Source: Thermosphaera aggregans (lineage in GTDB: Archaea; Thermoproteota; Thermoprotei_A; Sulfolobales; Desulfurococcaceae). From it: DNA of 64,000 bases. The position numbers and the translations under genes were made by a program. Each line of letters begins with the position of its first letter. Position 1 is the first letter of the stretch. This document shows positions 43,191 through 52,610 of the stretch, one piece after another. The notes under the pieces are model-generated. The model was given only the letters and a program-made list of their open reading frames with translations, did no database searches and was not told the DNA's origin. Where the stretch lies: the NCBI RefSeq assembly GCF_014962245.1, contig NZ_CP063144.1, positions 486,582 to 550,581 on the forward strand, written 5' to 3'.

Positions 43191-44288
43191 ATGGAAGAGT
43201 TTTCCAACCTGTTGAACTATAGCGTGAAACTCGTTGAGTCAAGGCTAAGTGAAGTTTTCAACGAGCTTGAGAGAGAAGCAGGCGGTGTAAGCCCTCATTT
43301 AAACAATATCCCGTTTATTGCGAGAGATTATACTTTACGCGGGGGGAAAAGGATTCGCGCTTTCCTAGCCTTAGTGGGCTACTGGAGCAGGACCTGGGGC
43401 TCAGGAGATGTCGAAACTATTTCAAAGCTAATGGCAGCGCTTGAATTGCTTCAGAGCTACCTCCTAGTCCACGACGATATCATGGATATGGATGAGCTGA
43501 GGAGGGGAGGTCCAACCGTGCACGCATGGTTCAGGGATGAGTGCTTGAAGGCTTGCACATCGTCAAACTGCACACACTACGGTGTTTCACAAGCAATTAC
43601 CGTCGGAGACTATCTTGAAGCAACAGCCGTGGAAAACCTGGCCATGCTCAAGCTCCCTAGCGAAGCCTTCGTAAAACTTATCACCACTTACTCTAAAGGT
43701 TTGAGAATGGTTGCTTACGGCCAATACCTGGATGTCCTATACTCCAATCTGCCGTTAGCTAGGGTGGGTGAAAACGATATCCTACTTGTTCACAAGTTGA
43801 AGACAGCATCCTACACGGTGGAGTTACCCTTACATTTAGGCGCCATAGCCTCTTTAAAGTACACTGACAGGCTTCTAAACGAGCTCTCCTCTTACGCTAT
43901 GCCGGCTGGAATAGCCTTCCAGCTTAGGGATGACATAATAGGCTTATTCGGAGACCCGCGCACCACGGGGAAGCCCAGTGGAAGTGATGTTAAAGGAAAG
44001 AAGAAAACCCTTCTCATTATAAAAGCATACGAGCTCTCTTCCAGCAGTGATAAAGAGTTTCTCGAGGAAGTGTATGACGAACTGCCTAGTGAGAGGATAA
44101 CGGAAGAGCATGTTGAACGAGTAAGGGAGATCGTTAAATCAACCGGTAGCTTAGACTACAACTTGAAGCTCATAGACGAGTTGGTCTCACAGGCGTTGCG
44201 AGAGGTTGAGAAGGCTGTTGAAGTAAACCGTGAAGCGAAGGAGGTTTTAACCTGGCTCCTCAATAAGCTAGCCTACAGGGAGAAGTAA
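43191..44288 (+). CDS. Geranylgeranyl diphosphate synthase-like prenyltransferase
   Basis: About 365 residues of the trans-prenyl synthase family, which makes the C20 precursor of archaeal ether lipids. First Asp-rich motif VHDDIMDMDELRRG (near residues 94-107), second QLRDDIIGLFGD. Tyr at the fifth position before the first motif suggests product length of about C20, as in type I GGPP synthases. A two-Cys insertion (ECLKACTSSNCTHYG) follows the first motif. The pathway links to the isopentenyl phosphate kinase at 52.6 kb. Confidence 0.9.
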   Translation: MEEFSNLLNYSVKLVESRLSEVFNELEREAGGVSPHLNNIPFIARDYTLRGGKRIRAFLALVGYWSRTWGSGDVETISKLMAALELLQSYLLVHDDIMDMDELRRGGPTVHAWFRDECLKACTSSNCTHYGVSQAITVGDYLEATAVENLAMLKLPSEAFVKLITTYSKGLRMVAYGQYLDVLYSNLPLARVGENDILLVHKLKTASYTVELPLHLGAIASLKYTDRLLNELSSYAMPAGIAFQLRDDIIGLFGDPRTTGKPSGSDVKGKKKTLLIIKAYELSSSSDKEFLEEVYDELPSERITEEHVERVREIVKSTGSLDYNLKLIDELVSQALREVEKAVEVNREAKEVLTWLLNKLAYREK

Positions 44289-44294
44289 TATTTC

Positions 44295-44558
44295 CTACCG
44301 CATCTCCTCACGTTCCTTACCCGTATTCGCTCTCTTAATTCTCTCCCTAACCTCCTGAGGGGTTAACGTGGGGGTTTTAAAGAACCCGTAGCCTATTAGA
44401 AAGAGAGAGGCCGCGAATATGAACACTAGAGAGTATATTGTAATTTTCAACGTAACCTCTTGGAGGCTTTTGCTCGAGAAGAATAACAGGTATGTGTAGA
44501 AACCCATGAAAACAGTTGTTGAAAACATCAGTAGTGCTCCAATAGTTCTCTTTCTCAA
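44295..44558 (-). CDS. Two-helix membrane protein, unknown
   Basis: An 87-residue protein with two membrane helices (about residues 5-27 and 37-59) and a charged tail (VRERIKRANTGKEREEMR). It overlaps nothing and lies seven bases from the GGPP synthase stop on the other strand. No family recognised. Confidence 0.5.
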   Translation of the reverse strand: MRKRTIGALLMFSTTVFMGFYTYLLFFSSKSLQEVTLKITIYSLVFIFAASLFLIGYGFFKTPTLTPQEVRERIKRANTGKEREEMR

Positions 44559-44629
44559 ACAGGTTCACCAAGCCTTTTATTTTAAACTAATATAATAGTA
44601 ACCCGGCTTTTAACGTATCTCGTGGTGGA

Positions 44630-44887
44630 ATGTTGACTAGGAGGAAGGGAGAGATCGAGGAATGGTTGAAGAAGATTTTCTTCGGAGGCCGTAAAAACGA
44701 TTACGTTGTCTACGTTAAATACAGGGATGAAGGGGTTGACGTTTTGAAGCCGGTGCCCGGCGAGTTTATAACTGATGTAAGAAGAGGCTACATCTTCACC
44801 GGGGAGGATCAAATACCTTTTCACAGAGTTGTAGAGATAAGGTTAAAAAACGGGAAAATGGTTTATAGGCGTGGCGAAAAGCCCTAG
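44630..44887 (+). CDS. DUF504/UPF0248-like protein
   Basis: An 85-residue basic protein. Motif GEDQIPFHRVVEIRLKNGKMV is the DUF504 signature (residues about 60-80) found in many archaea. The N-terminal half is charged (RRKGEIEEWLKKIFFGG). Function unknown. The last four bases overlap the stop of the convergent glutamate dehydrogenase gene. Confidence 0.75.
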   Translation: MLTRRKGEIEEWLKKIFFGGRKNDYVVYVKYRDEGVDVLKPVPGEFITDVRRGYIFTGEDQIPFHRVVEIRLKNGKMVYRRGEKP

Positions 44888-46164
44888 ATCCAGCCTCTAA
44901 GCTTCATTGCTTTTACTACTCTGTCAACAGCTATGGCGTAGGCGGCAATTCTCATCGGGTATTGCGAGAACCTTTTCTGCCAGTCGTCGTAAACTCTGTG
45001 GAAGTTTATGGTCATCATTTTGTCAAGCCTGCTTAACGCTTCATCGTCTGTTAACCAGCAACCCATCCTGTTGTGGCTCCACTCAATCCAGCTCATTGTA
45101 ACGCCTCCAGCGTTCGCAAGGATGTCTGGGACGACTACGACTCCTTTTTCGTGGAGAACTATATCTGCTTCAGGAGTTGTAGGTCCGTTTGCGCCCTCTG
45201 AGATTACCTTGGCCTTAATCCTGTGAACGTTCTCCATCGTTATAACGTTCTCGGTGGCGGCAGGTATTAAAACGTCAACTGGTAGCTCCAGGAGCTCTAA
45301 GTGGTTTGTTGAAACCTTTACATCACCCTTCTTGTAATTGGTCACCTTACCGGTCTCGTTCTTAACCCTGATCGCTTCCTCCACATCAATACCCTTGGGG
45401 TCGTAGATGTACCCGCTGCTGTCGCTAACCGCTACTACTATCGCACCCCACTCCTGGGCATATTTAGCAGCGTACATTCCAACGTTTCCGAAACCATGTA
45501 CAGCAACGGTTTTGCCCTCGAACGTTCCTAAAGCCTTCTTAGCCGCCTCTCTTGCCGCTAGCGCTGTGCCGTATCCTGTGGACACGACTCTGGCGTTCAA
45601 CCCTCCTAGGTCCACGGGTTTCGCTGTTACAACTCCCCATGCATTGTAGCCTGCGATCTTGCTGTATTCGTCGAAGTACCATGCCATTGTCTGCGGGTTG
45701 GTGTAGACGTCTGGCGCTGGGATGTCGACGTCGGGGCCCACATCTCTTGCAATACCTGCGAAGAACTTCCTGCTCAACTCTTCCAGCTCTCTTGGACTCA
45801 TAGCCTTCGGGTTCACTCTTACGCCTCCTTTACCGCCACCGTATGGTAGTCCTGCAAGCGAGGTCTTCCAGGTCATCCATATAGATAGTGCGACTACCTC
45901 ACCTGGGGTAACGTTTTCACCGTATCTTACGCCTCCCTTGTAGGGTCCTAAAGCACTGTTGTGCTGGCTTCTCCAGCCCAGGTATGTTTCAAGCTTACCG
46001 TTGTCTCTTTTAATCGTTATTCTAACCTGAACAAGCTTCTCAGGGTGTCTCAGTATTTCAACATACTCCTCGGGGTAACCAAGAATATTGATTGATTCCT
46101 TAAGCTGTTTAACAGCCATCTGGTATACGGGGTCATTTTCGTATAGTGATGCAAGTGAATTCAT
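44884..46164 (-). CDS. gdhA: Glutamate dehydrogenase
   Basis: A 426-residue NAD(P)-dependent glutamate dehydrogenase. Substrate motif GPYKGGVRY, catalytic PYGGGKGG with the Lys, and PAPDVYTNPQTMAW; the Rossmann motif VHGFGNVGMYAA comes later. In peptide-fermenting archaea it releases electrons from glutamate and is often very abundant. GGTGA upstream of the ATG and a TATA-like element at 46198-46206 support high expression. Confidence 0.96.
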   Translation of the reverse strand: MNSLASLYENDPVYQMAVKQLKESINILGYPEEYVEILRHPEKLVQVRITIKRDNGKLETYLGWRSQHNSALGPYKGGVRYGENVTPGEVVALSIWMTWKTSLAGLPYGGGKGGVRVNPKAMSPRELEELSRKFFAGIARDVGPDVDIPAPDVYTNPQTMAWYFDEYSKIAGYNAWGVVTAKPVDLGGLNARVVSTGYGTALAAREAAKKALGTFEGKTVAVHGFGNVGMYAAKYAQEWGAIVVAVSDSSGYIYDPKGIDVEEAIRVKNETGKVTNYKKGDVKVSTNHLELLELPVDVLIPAATENVITMENVHRIKAKVISEGANGPTTPEADIVLHEKGVVVVPDILANAGGVTMSWIEWSHNRMGCWLTDDEALSRLDKMMTINFHRVYDDWQKRFSQYPMRIAAYAIAVDRVVKAMKLRGWI

Positions 46165-46197
46165 AACTTCACCAATCGGTTTTTATCCATGTCCGGA

Positions 46198-46206
46198 TTT
46201 AAAAAC
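46198..46206 (-). promoter_or_regulatory. TATA-like element of gdhA
   Basis: Minus-strand GTTTTTAAA lies about 38 bases before the gdhA ATG, with GGTGAAG directly before the ATG serving as ribosome binding site. Confidence 0.4.
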
Positions 46207-46379
46207 ATTAATAATTGATAAATACCGTATATACTCGTATGTAAGCATCCTGCTTAAAAAACGATCAATAATGATCAGCCCTCACACGGTTCTTCATCGC
46301 CGAGAGCTCGCGACCGAAGTCGTTCATCATTCGTTAACATAATAAGATGTTACGTCTTAATATTCATATAGTGGTCACC

Positions 46380-46928
46380 ATGAAGCCCGCCCTACTCATC
46401 ATTGACATGATAGAGGAGTTTGTCCACGGGAGACTGAGAAGCCCCAGCGCGGAAGCAATAATTCCCACTATCAGAATGCTTGCTGAGAACGCTAGGAGAC
46501 ATGGCATTCCCGTGATCTACTTAATAGATAATCATCTTCCGTTTGACAGGGAATTATCGATATGGGGTCCTCACGCACTAACCCATGGTGAGGAGTCTGG
46601 AATAGTGAGGGAGTTGCAGCCTGGTGAGATGGACTTGGTCTTGCAGAAGAGGTCTTACAGCGGCTTCCGTGACACAGGATTGGCTAATGTGCTACGGGAC
46701 CTAGGGGTTAACACGGTTGTGTTAACCGGGATCCACACGCACATATGTGTTCTCCACACAGCTATCGACGCCTTCTACGAGAGGTTCAACATCATAGTTG
46801 TTTCTGACGCTGTCGCAGCCTTCTCCGAGAGCGATCACATGTACGCTTTAGAATACATGAGGAAGGTGCTGGGCGCAAAGGTTTTAAACAGTGCAGAAGT
46901 TGTTGAAACCGTCATGGGAGGCCGTTAA
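46380..46928 (+). CDS. Nicotinamidase/isochorismatase-like hydrolase
   Basis: About 182 residues. The catalytic triad is visible: Asp in LLIIDMIEEF, Lys in LVLQKRSYSGF and Cys in TGIHTHICVLHTAIDAF. Metal-ligand region: IDNHLPFD. It most likely converts nicotinamide to nicotinate for NAD salvage. The ATG at 46380 was chosen over the upstream frame start at 46347. Its stop overlaps the next gene by one base. Confidence 0.85.
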   Translation: MKPALLIIDMIEEFVHGRLRSPSAEAIIPTIRMLAENARRHGIPVIYLIDNHLPFDRELSIWGPHALTHGEESGIVRELQPGEMDLVLQKRSYSGFRDTGLANVLRDLGVNTVVLTGIHTHICVLHTAIDAFYERFNIIVVSDAVAAFSESDHMYALEYMRKVLGAKVLNSAEVVETVMGGR

Positions 46929-47527
46929 TGAGCCTTCAATGCAGTGATTTTATAGAAGCTTTGAGAGCTCTTAGAAACGTCCAAGGGTTCAGCGAGCTAA
47001 CACTCCTCCAGGTCTTGCTAGCACACAGTTGGAAGGGCTTGGGGAGAGTTGGGGCTTCTAAAGTTTTGAAAATGAGTGAGAGAAGGGTTCGGAAAATAAT
47101 CGAGTATTTGAGAGTTAGGGGACTCATAGATGACTCCGGGGGCGTGATTGAGGAGTCTCTCAAGAAACTGTTCAATACCCTTGAGATCAAAACTATTAGC
47201 AACAACAAGGGGTTTCATATAACTGCTTACGCGCCGCTATCCACACATCTCTTAGAAATGGCCGCGTCCAGGATTGTTGATCTAAGAGACTACCTGGTTA
47301 TTGGGACAGGATCGTCTAGTAGTATTTGGATGATAGGCGTCTCGTTAGGCTCTGCTCGCGGCATAATTTTTCCACGCGTACCCGCCGATTACGTAAGTAA
47401 GATTCTCGAGGGAGACAGCTGGGTAGAGTTAGAGAACTCCTTGGTTGTTGTCTGGAGGGTTTACGAGGGGATAAGGTCTGACTCTGTAGTTATCCACTCT
47501 TTAGCCCAGTTATGTGCATCTCCTTAA
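46928..47527 (+). CDS. Winged-helix protein, DUF4443-like
   Basis: A 199-residue protein: N-terminal winged-helix domain (about residues 18-75, KVLKMSERRVRKIIEYLRVRGLID) and a C-terminal alpha/beta domain with DYLVIGTGSSSSIWMIGVSLG. This two-part layout resembles archaeal DUF4443 proteins. Overlaps the nicotinamidase stop by one base, so it may regulate or sense NAD-related metabolites; that is inference. Confidence 0.6.
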   Translation: MSLQCSDFIEALRALRNVQGFSELTLLQVLLAHSWKGLGRVGASKVLKMSERRVRKIIEYLRVRGLIDDSGGVIEESLKKLFNTLEIKTISNNKGFHITAYAPLSTHLLEMAASRIVDLRDYLVIGTGSSSSIWMIGVSLGSARGIIFPRVPADYVSKILEGDSWVELENSLVVVWRVYEGIRSDSVVIHSLAQLCASP

Positions 47528-47591
47528 AGAATTCACCGATACAGGACTTCAGCCGCTCTGCACGATCCTCCATTTTCACTGCTTAACGCTT

Positions 47592-48368
47592 CTAACCCTG
47601 TGGTTTGAAGGGGAGGGGAATCAATACCTCGTAATCCCCTACTTCAACAGTAGTAAACGGCGTGTCATATACTTCTTCAAGAACCCCCGGGTTTCGGAGT
47701 AGTTGGTCAAGGGGACCCGAGAAAACCAGCCTTCCACGGGATAAGAGCATTAAGTAGTCGCAGGTCAAGGATGCGAAGTAAGGGTCGTGAGTAGACAACA
47801 CTATTGTTATCTTGTCAGACATGCTCTTCAAGAATCTTGAAAGCCATATTTTAGAGCGCATGTCTAAATGGCTCTCGGGCTCGTCGAGGAGAAGGATTTC
47901 CGGGCTTCTCACGATAGCTGAGGCTATGAGAACTTTTTGAAGCTCCCCGCTACTGAGCTCGTTAACCCTTCTACGTAGGAGGTGCTTAATACCCATGGAT
48001 TCAGCGGTTTTGACTGACTCCTCCACATCTTTAATGCTTGTTAAGAATTTATCGGAGACAGGGTATCTCGAGTAAACGAGAAGGTCCAGCACTGTTACGC
48101 CTAGAAGGTCTCTAACCTCTACTGCTGACACGTAGGCGAGGACTCGTCTCAAGGTTTTAACAATCTTTCTAGCGTCTCTCCCGTCGAACTCGATTATCCC
48201 CTTGTAATCGACTAGCTGGGCTATTGCCTTAAGCAGGGTGGTTTTACCGGAAGCGTTAGGACCCATGACGCAGGACACGGAACGCTCAGGTATCACGGCG
48301 GTTACGTTTTTCAACGCGTCTATGAGGTTTTTCCCATATCTCACCGAAACCTCTCTCAACTCGATCAA
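47592..48368 (-). CDS. ABC transporter ATPase, BtuD/FecE type
   Basis: A 258-residue ABC ATPase: Walker A GPNASGKTTLLKA (about residues 37-49), signature LSSGELQKV, Walker B ILLLDEPESHLD, and a final His loop STHDPY. It powers uptake of a metal chelate such as cobamide, haem or siderophore iron. Last gene of a three-gene operon with permease and binding protein. Confidence 0.9.
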   Translation of the reverse strand: MIELREVSVRYGKNLIDALKNVTAVIPERSVSCVMGPNASGKTTLLKAIAQLVDYKGIIEFDGRDARKIVKTLRRVLAYVSAVEVRDLLGVTVLDLLVYSRYPVSDKFLTSIKDVEESVKTAESMGIKHLLRRRVNELSSGELQKVLIASAIVRSPEILLLDEPESHLDMRSKIWLSRFLKSMSDKITIVLSTHDPYFASLTCDYLMLLSRGRLVFSGPLDQLLRNPGVLEEVYDTPFTTVEVGDYEVLIPLPFKPQG

Positions 48369-48370
48369 TG

Positions 48371-49330
48371 CTAAACACCTCTAAGCCTTTTGATAAGTAG
48401 TGTGAGGAAGAATGGGGCTCCAACTGCCGATGTTACCGCTCCAGCAGGTATCTCCCCTACTACTCCTGCAGCGATGGTTCGGGAAAACAAGTCGGTGACG
48501 TAGAGTAAGAGGGAGCCCAGGCCCATGGCTAATGGTGTAATCAGCCTGTTATCGCTTGTCTTTAAAAAGAGCCTAGCCATGTGCGGTGTTACAAGACCTA
48601 TGAAGCCTATCATTCCAAAAATTGAAACAATCAGGCTTGAGGAAACCCCAACTATCAGTGCAGTGGTCAGCCTAACTCTTCTAGGATTAACCCCTAATTG
48701 CAACGCGTAGTCATCCCCTATCACCACAGTGTTCATCTTTTTAGCCAAGGCGAAGTAGGAGATGATCATCACTGCGGCGGGCGTGAGAACATAGGGCATC
48801 ATCTCCTTCCTTGAATGCACGAAGCTCCCGGTCAGCATCAGGGAGGCAAGTCCATACCTTGGCGCAACATAATAGAGTAGGAGAATGGAGAGCCCTGAGA
48901 ACATGCTTGTCACTCCAAGCCCTGACAGCACGTATGCTGCATCGCTTCCCGACATAACCTCGGCGATCCCTACCGATAGGGAGAGCGCGAGCAAGCCTCC
49001 GGCCGAGGCGGCGAGGGCGATAATAAACATGCTGGAGTATCCGTGTATGAGAATGGTTAGGTATACAGCGAATAATGCTCCTGCTCCAACCCCGAGTATG
49101 TGATGGTCTACAAGAGGGTTTCTAAAAGTTGATTGAAGCATGCATCCCGATGATGCCAGGACTATCCCCGCTAGTACCGTGTAGACTGAACGGTAGAAAC
49201 GGTACGAGAGTATGATATCTGATACATCCTGGTTAACGCTTGAGAAGTACGTGTAAGCGATTGGGAGAATTATCGAGGCGATGAAGACTGAAAACGCTAC
49301 GCCGGTTTTCAGCCTTAGTTCCTGTTTCAA
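48371..49330 (-). CDS. ABC transporter permease, BtuC/FecCD family
   Basis: A 319-residue permease with about ten membrane helices. FecCD-family blocks: STFRNPLVDHHILGVGAGAL near the N-terminus, GDDYALQLGVNPRRVR (coupling region), IGFIGLVTPHMARLFLKTSD and a final GEIPAGAVTSAVGAPFFLTLL. Works with the neighbouring ATPase and binding protein. Gap of two bases to each neighbour. Confidence 0.92.
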   Translation of the reverse strand: MKQELRLKTGVAFSVFIASIILPIAYTYFSSVNQDVSDIILSYRFYRSVYTVLAGIVLASSGCMLQSTFRNPLVDHHILGVGAGALFAVYLTILIHGYSSMFIIALAASAGGLLALSLSVGIAEVMSGSDAAYVLSGLGVTSMFSGLSILLLYYVAPRYGLASLMLTGSFVHSRKEMMPYVLTPAAVMIISYFALAKKMNTVVIGDDYALQLGVNPRRVRLTTALIVGVSSSLIVSIFGMIGFIGLVTPHMARLFLKTSDNRLITPLAMGLGSLLLYVTDLFSRTIAAGVVGEIPAGAVTSAVGAPFFLTLLIKRLRGV

Positions 49331-49331
49331 G

Positions 49332-50381
49332 CTACTTCCTCCCTACATAGTACCCTATCATGAATGCTAACGCGAATCCTGCAAGCAGTAGGATGAGCGC
49401 GAAGCTCTCGCTGAGCCTTAAACCATAGGCATCGGTGTTAGTGGGTTTTGAAGAATCAAAAGCCTCCGCCAAAGCCGCGTTCAGGATTTCAGGGATTTTC
49501 ACGATCATTGGACCAGGTCTCGATATAATGTCTACTTCTTCCTGGCCCAAAACAATAACGGGTACGCCTAGGTCAAATAGTCCAGCCTCCTTAACAGTTT
49601 CCTGTGTAGCATAAGACGTAGCCACTAGGATGACGTCTGGTTTCCACTCATGTATTTTCTCAATACTTACTGCACTCCACCCGTATGTTGAAGCAGCGTT
49701 CGACAGGCCAAGCCTAGCTAGTACGTCGTCGATGTAGGTTGCCCTTCCCGCAACCCATATTCCCTGCCAGAAATCCACTACTACGAGCACTTTAAGGCCA
49801 CGGTATTTCTCGAGGAGCATTCTCCCCTCTTCAAGAGAGCTTATCAACCTGTCAGCGAGGGATTGTGCTTCAGCGGTTGAGTTGAAAATTTCGCCGATCA
49901 AGTAAATATCGCTTAACACGTCGTTGAAGCTTCTTGCCGAACCCCCGTTCAAGAAAACAACAGTCACATTGTAGGATTGGAACACCTCGAGAAGGGGTTT
50001 GTGAGCGCCTTTGTCAGCGAGAACTACGTCAGGGTTCAAGCTCAATATTGTTTCAATGTTGACAGTGCTCCACCAGTAACCTCCAACCGAAGGAGTATTC
50101 TGCTTTTTCAACAACAAGCTTATGTTTAAATACCAATCCCCTTGCGAGAAATCGTCAACCCCTACGATGTATTGCTGAGTATTTAATTCGAAGAGGATCT
50201 CCGTTATGGAAGGTGCTAGTGAAACAACCCGTGCAGGAGGACTTGGAAGTTCAACTTTCCTCCCCAACGCATCATTAACTACTAGGGTCGTCGACTCCGC
50301 GGTTAGGGGTGTGAGGCACATAAGTATTGTAATAACTGTTAGTGCTGGGATAAGCTTGGACATTTTGTCCAACACCATCAA
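49332..50381 (-). CDS. ABC transporter substrate-binding protein, BtuF-like, membrane anchored
   Basis: A 349-residue helical-backbone binding protein: signal peptide (about residues 10-28), then the BtuF/FhuD-type ARVVSLAPSITEILFEL and SVGGYWWSTVNIETILSLNPDVVLA, and a C-terminal membrane helix (about 326-346) with a basic end. The C-terminal helix keeps it on the cell surface. Ligand could be cobamide, haem or chelated iron. First gene of the transporter operon. Confidence 0.87.
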   Translation of the reverse strand: MMVLDKMSKLIPALTVITILMCLTPLTAESTTLVVNDALGRKVELPSPPARVVSLAPSITEILFELNTQQYIVGVDDFSQGDWYLNISLLLKKQNTPSVGGYWWSTVNIETILSLNPDVVLADKGAHKPLLEVFQSYNVTVVFLNGGSARSFNDVLSDIYLIGEIFNSTAEAQSLADRLISSLEEGRMLLEKYRGLKVLVVVDFWQGIWVAGRATYIDDVLARLGLSNAASTYGWSAVSIEKIHEWKPDVILVATSYATQETVKEAGLFDLGVPVIVLGQEEVDIISRPGPMIVKIPEILNAALAEAFDSSKPTNTDAYGLRLSESFALILLLAGFALAFMIGYYVGRK

Positions 50382-50465
50382 AACTGTAATATTATCAAGC
50401 AGGATTTAATAAAAATCGCTTAGGAATTTAGGGAAATGATTATTTAGACCGGTAATTACACCGGC

Positions 50466-51236
50466 TCACTCTGGAAGCTTACATATGAGTTTTAAGCCTT
50501 CCATCTCAACCGGGAGCGGGGTTGAAACTATTACCAGGCTGTGGGGAGGAGGCGGGAAATCGTATTTCACCAGTCTTGGCAGCAGGTCAGCCTGAACCCG
50601 CTCATCCCTCCATGAAAGCCTGGCCACCCCGATAGCTAGCGAGTTGTCAAGCTTGTTTTCCAGCTCATCATCAAGTTTCAACAATATTTCAACCGCTTCG
50701 TGTATGGTCATGGCTCTCCCATGCTCTAGTCTCAGGTCGAGCAGGACGATTGTGTGAAGCCTTCTATTCAGGTTTTCATATATTGTTTCAATGGTTGAGT
50801 AGGGCTTGAAGTAATCCGGATACACTAGGGTCACAGTTTTACCAAACCTGTATGCTTGAAGGCCAAGCCTACTCTGTATCAGGGTTAGAACGGAGATGGA
50901 GTTAACTACTTTAACCTCAACCCCCTTCTTAATCGCTTCGACACGCAGGGAGTCGTGGGTCGTCGCTATAAACGGGTCGCCGGGTACGGCTAGAACGATG
51001 GTTTTGAAGCGCGCCTCCTCGATTAATTTGCTCATTCCTTCTCCTTCCAGATCCTTCCTAGAAGCGTAGACTACCTCGCCCTTAGTGTATTTCGCCAACT
51101 CCGCTGGGTCGTCCTCGTAGAGCGATGTGTACCTGTCAATCACTATCTTATCAGCCTTGCCCAAGTATTCTATGGCTTCCAGAGTTAGATGCTTGAGAGA
51201 ATAGCCGATTCCGAGGAAGACTAGCACCGTTATCAC
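50466..51236 (-). CDS. dph5: Diphthine synthase (Dph5)
   Basis: About 256 residues of the SAM-dependent methyltransferase family that makes diphthine on elongation factor 2. Motifs LVFLGIGYSLKHLT, VLAVPGDPFIATTH (SAM/tetrapyrrole-methylase loop), and DNSLAIGVARLSWRDE. The GTG at 51236 overlaps the upstream stop as GTGA and gives the usual N-terminus, so it is preferred to the TTG at 51257. Confidence 0.93.
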   Translation of the reverse strand: MITVLVFLGIGYSLKHLTLEAIEYLGKADKIVIDRYTSLYEDDPAELAKYTKGEVVYASRKDLEGEGMSKLIEEARFKTIVLAVPGDPFIATTHDSLRVEAIKKGVEVKVVNSISVLTLIQSRLGLQAYRFGKTVTLVYPDYFKPYSTIETIYENLNRRLHTIVLLDLRLEHGRAMTIHEAVEILLKLDDELENKLDNSLAIGVARLSWRDERVQADLLPRLVKYDFPPPPHSLVIVSTPLPVEMEGLKLICKLPE

Positions 51237-52552
51237 CGGGTCTTCGCGATTGCCCAAGTTTCTTTTAAAATGTAGATGAGGTAAGCGTTGTACAGTAATG
51301 TGAAAAATATTTGGGAAACCGGCTTGCTCTGATTCAGCATAGTGAAAAGGATGTTCAGCAGCGGGTTAGACCTGCACGCCTGGACTAGTGTGTAGAGGAG
51401 TGAGGAAGCGCTCGTGCTTCTTAAAATCACTTCCTCAGCGGAGACCCAGTTCAGGTCTTCAACCATGAATATTTCAGAGCTAACCACTGCTGCGGCGAAC
51501 AGGGTTGACGCGTAGTAGATCACGCTTGATATTATAGGTATTGACACGTAGAGTGTTTCAAACAAGTGGTTGCCTGAACGTGGAGCGTTTTCCATGATGA
51601 AAACAACTAGAAAAGGGGCAAGCCATGTGAAGTAGTTGAAACCCCCTATCTTGTTGAAAACAAGTAAGCCTATTAACAGAGTGATGAAGTATTTTAAAAG
51701 CACTTTTCCATCATAAACCGGTTCTTTAAGAAAGTAAAAGTAAACCAGGAGAGTGTAAATCGCTAAGGGTATTATCCAGATCCATACCAGCCATGCCGGG
51801 ACAGCGTTAACGTTGTACCATGTCGCATATAGAGGGATGGCGAACAGGCTTAGCTCCTGAGGGTATCTTGCAGCGTGGAAGAAGAATACTCTATTAATAA
51901 ACGCGTAAGGGTCGGCAAGCAGGAAAGGCGTGACAAATACTAAGCCTACCCCGGCGGCTGTGGAAACCACGTGGAGTAATCCATTGAAATCACGGTTCTT
52001 AAGCTTAATCAGTAGCGGGATGAGGATGAAGACGGCTAAAACCTGCTTTACAAGTGTGGCAAGGGTCAGGTAAACAGTGCTCCTGAGGAAATTCTTCCGG
52101 GTTAGCTCGACATATCCGAGCAGGAGGAATAGGGCTGCTATAAGGTCGAACTGGTAGCCGCTGATTATAATGTATCCCGCAATATTTACCAGCCAAAGCA
52201 TGCCAGCCTTTCTCCCATACTGTTTTCTAAGGATAAAGTATATCGCGTTGAAGGATAGAATCAAGGGGAGTTTATCTATTAACCTTATTGCTTCAATGTT
52301 CCCGGTTAAACTCACAGCCACGTGGTGCGCGGAGACGAAAATAAGGACGGGTAAAGGCGGGTACGCGATTTTATCGTAAACAGATGAAGCATAGACGTAT
52401 AGAAGCCTCCCAGAGGAAAAGTATGTGTACCATTCGAGAAAGTATCTCACATCGTAGTAATTCCAGCTGGAAATAGCCAGTAATACGCATATGACATTAG
52501 CAACCACTATTTCAACATGGTTTTTCAAAAACCCTGCCAGTCTATGACCCAT
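51233..52552 (-). CDS. GT-C-like membrane glycosyltransferase
   Basis: About 439 residues with ten or so membrane helices. The first long outer loop contains the acidic, aromatic stretch NYYDVRYFLEWYTYFSSG followed by YDKIAYPPLPV, typical of GT-C enzymes (DUF2029/GT87-like). These enzymes use lipid-linked sugars outside the cell to build surface glycans. The ATG at 52552 was chosen over an in-frame start at 52567. Its stop overlaps the dph5 start. Confidence 0.65.
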   Translation of the reverse strand: MGHRLAGFLKNHVEIVVANVICVLLAISSWNYYDVRYFLEWYTYFSSGRLLYVYASSVYDKIAYPPLPVLIFVSAHHVAVSLTGNIEAIRLIDKLPLILSFNAIYFILRKQYGRKAGMLWLVNIAGYIIISGYQFDLIAALFLLLGYVELTRKNFLRSTVYLTLATLVKQVLAVFILIPLLIKLKNRDFNGLLHVVSTAAGVGLVFVTPFLLADPYAFINRVFFFHAARYPQELSLFAIPLYATWYNVNAVPAWLVWIWIIPLAIYTLLVYFYFLKEPVYDGKVLLKYFITLLIGLLVFNKIGGFNYFTWLAPFLVVFIMENAPRSGNHLFETLYVSIPIISSVIYYASTLFAAAVVSSEIFMVEDLNWVSAEEVILRSTSASSLLYTLVQACRSNPLLNILFTMLNQSKPVSQIFFTLLYNAYLIYILKETWAIAKTR

Positions 52553-52610
52553 CTCTACTCGTAACACCGTTTAATCTATAAAAACACAATGATATATTAA
52601 CCTTCCCAGA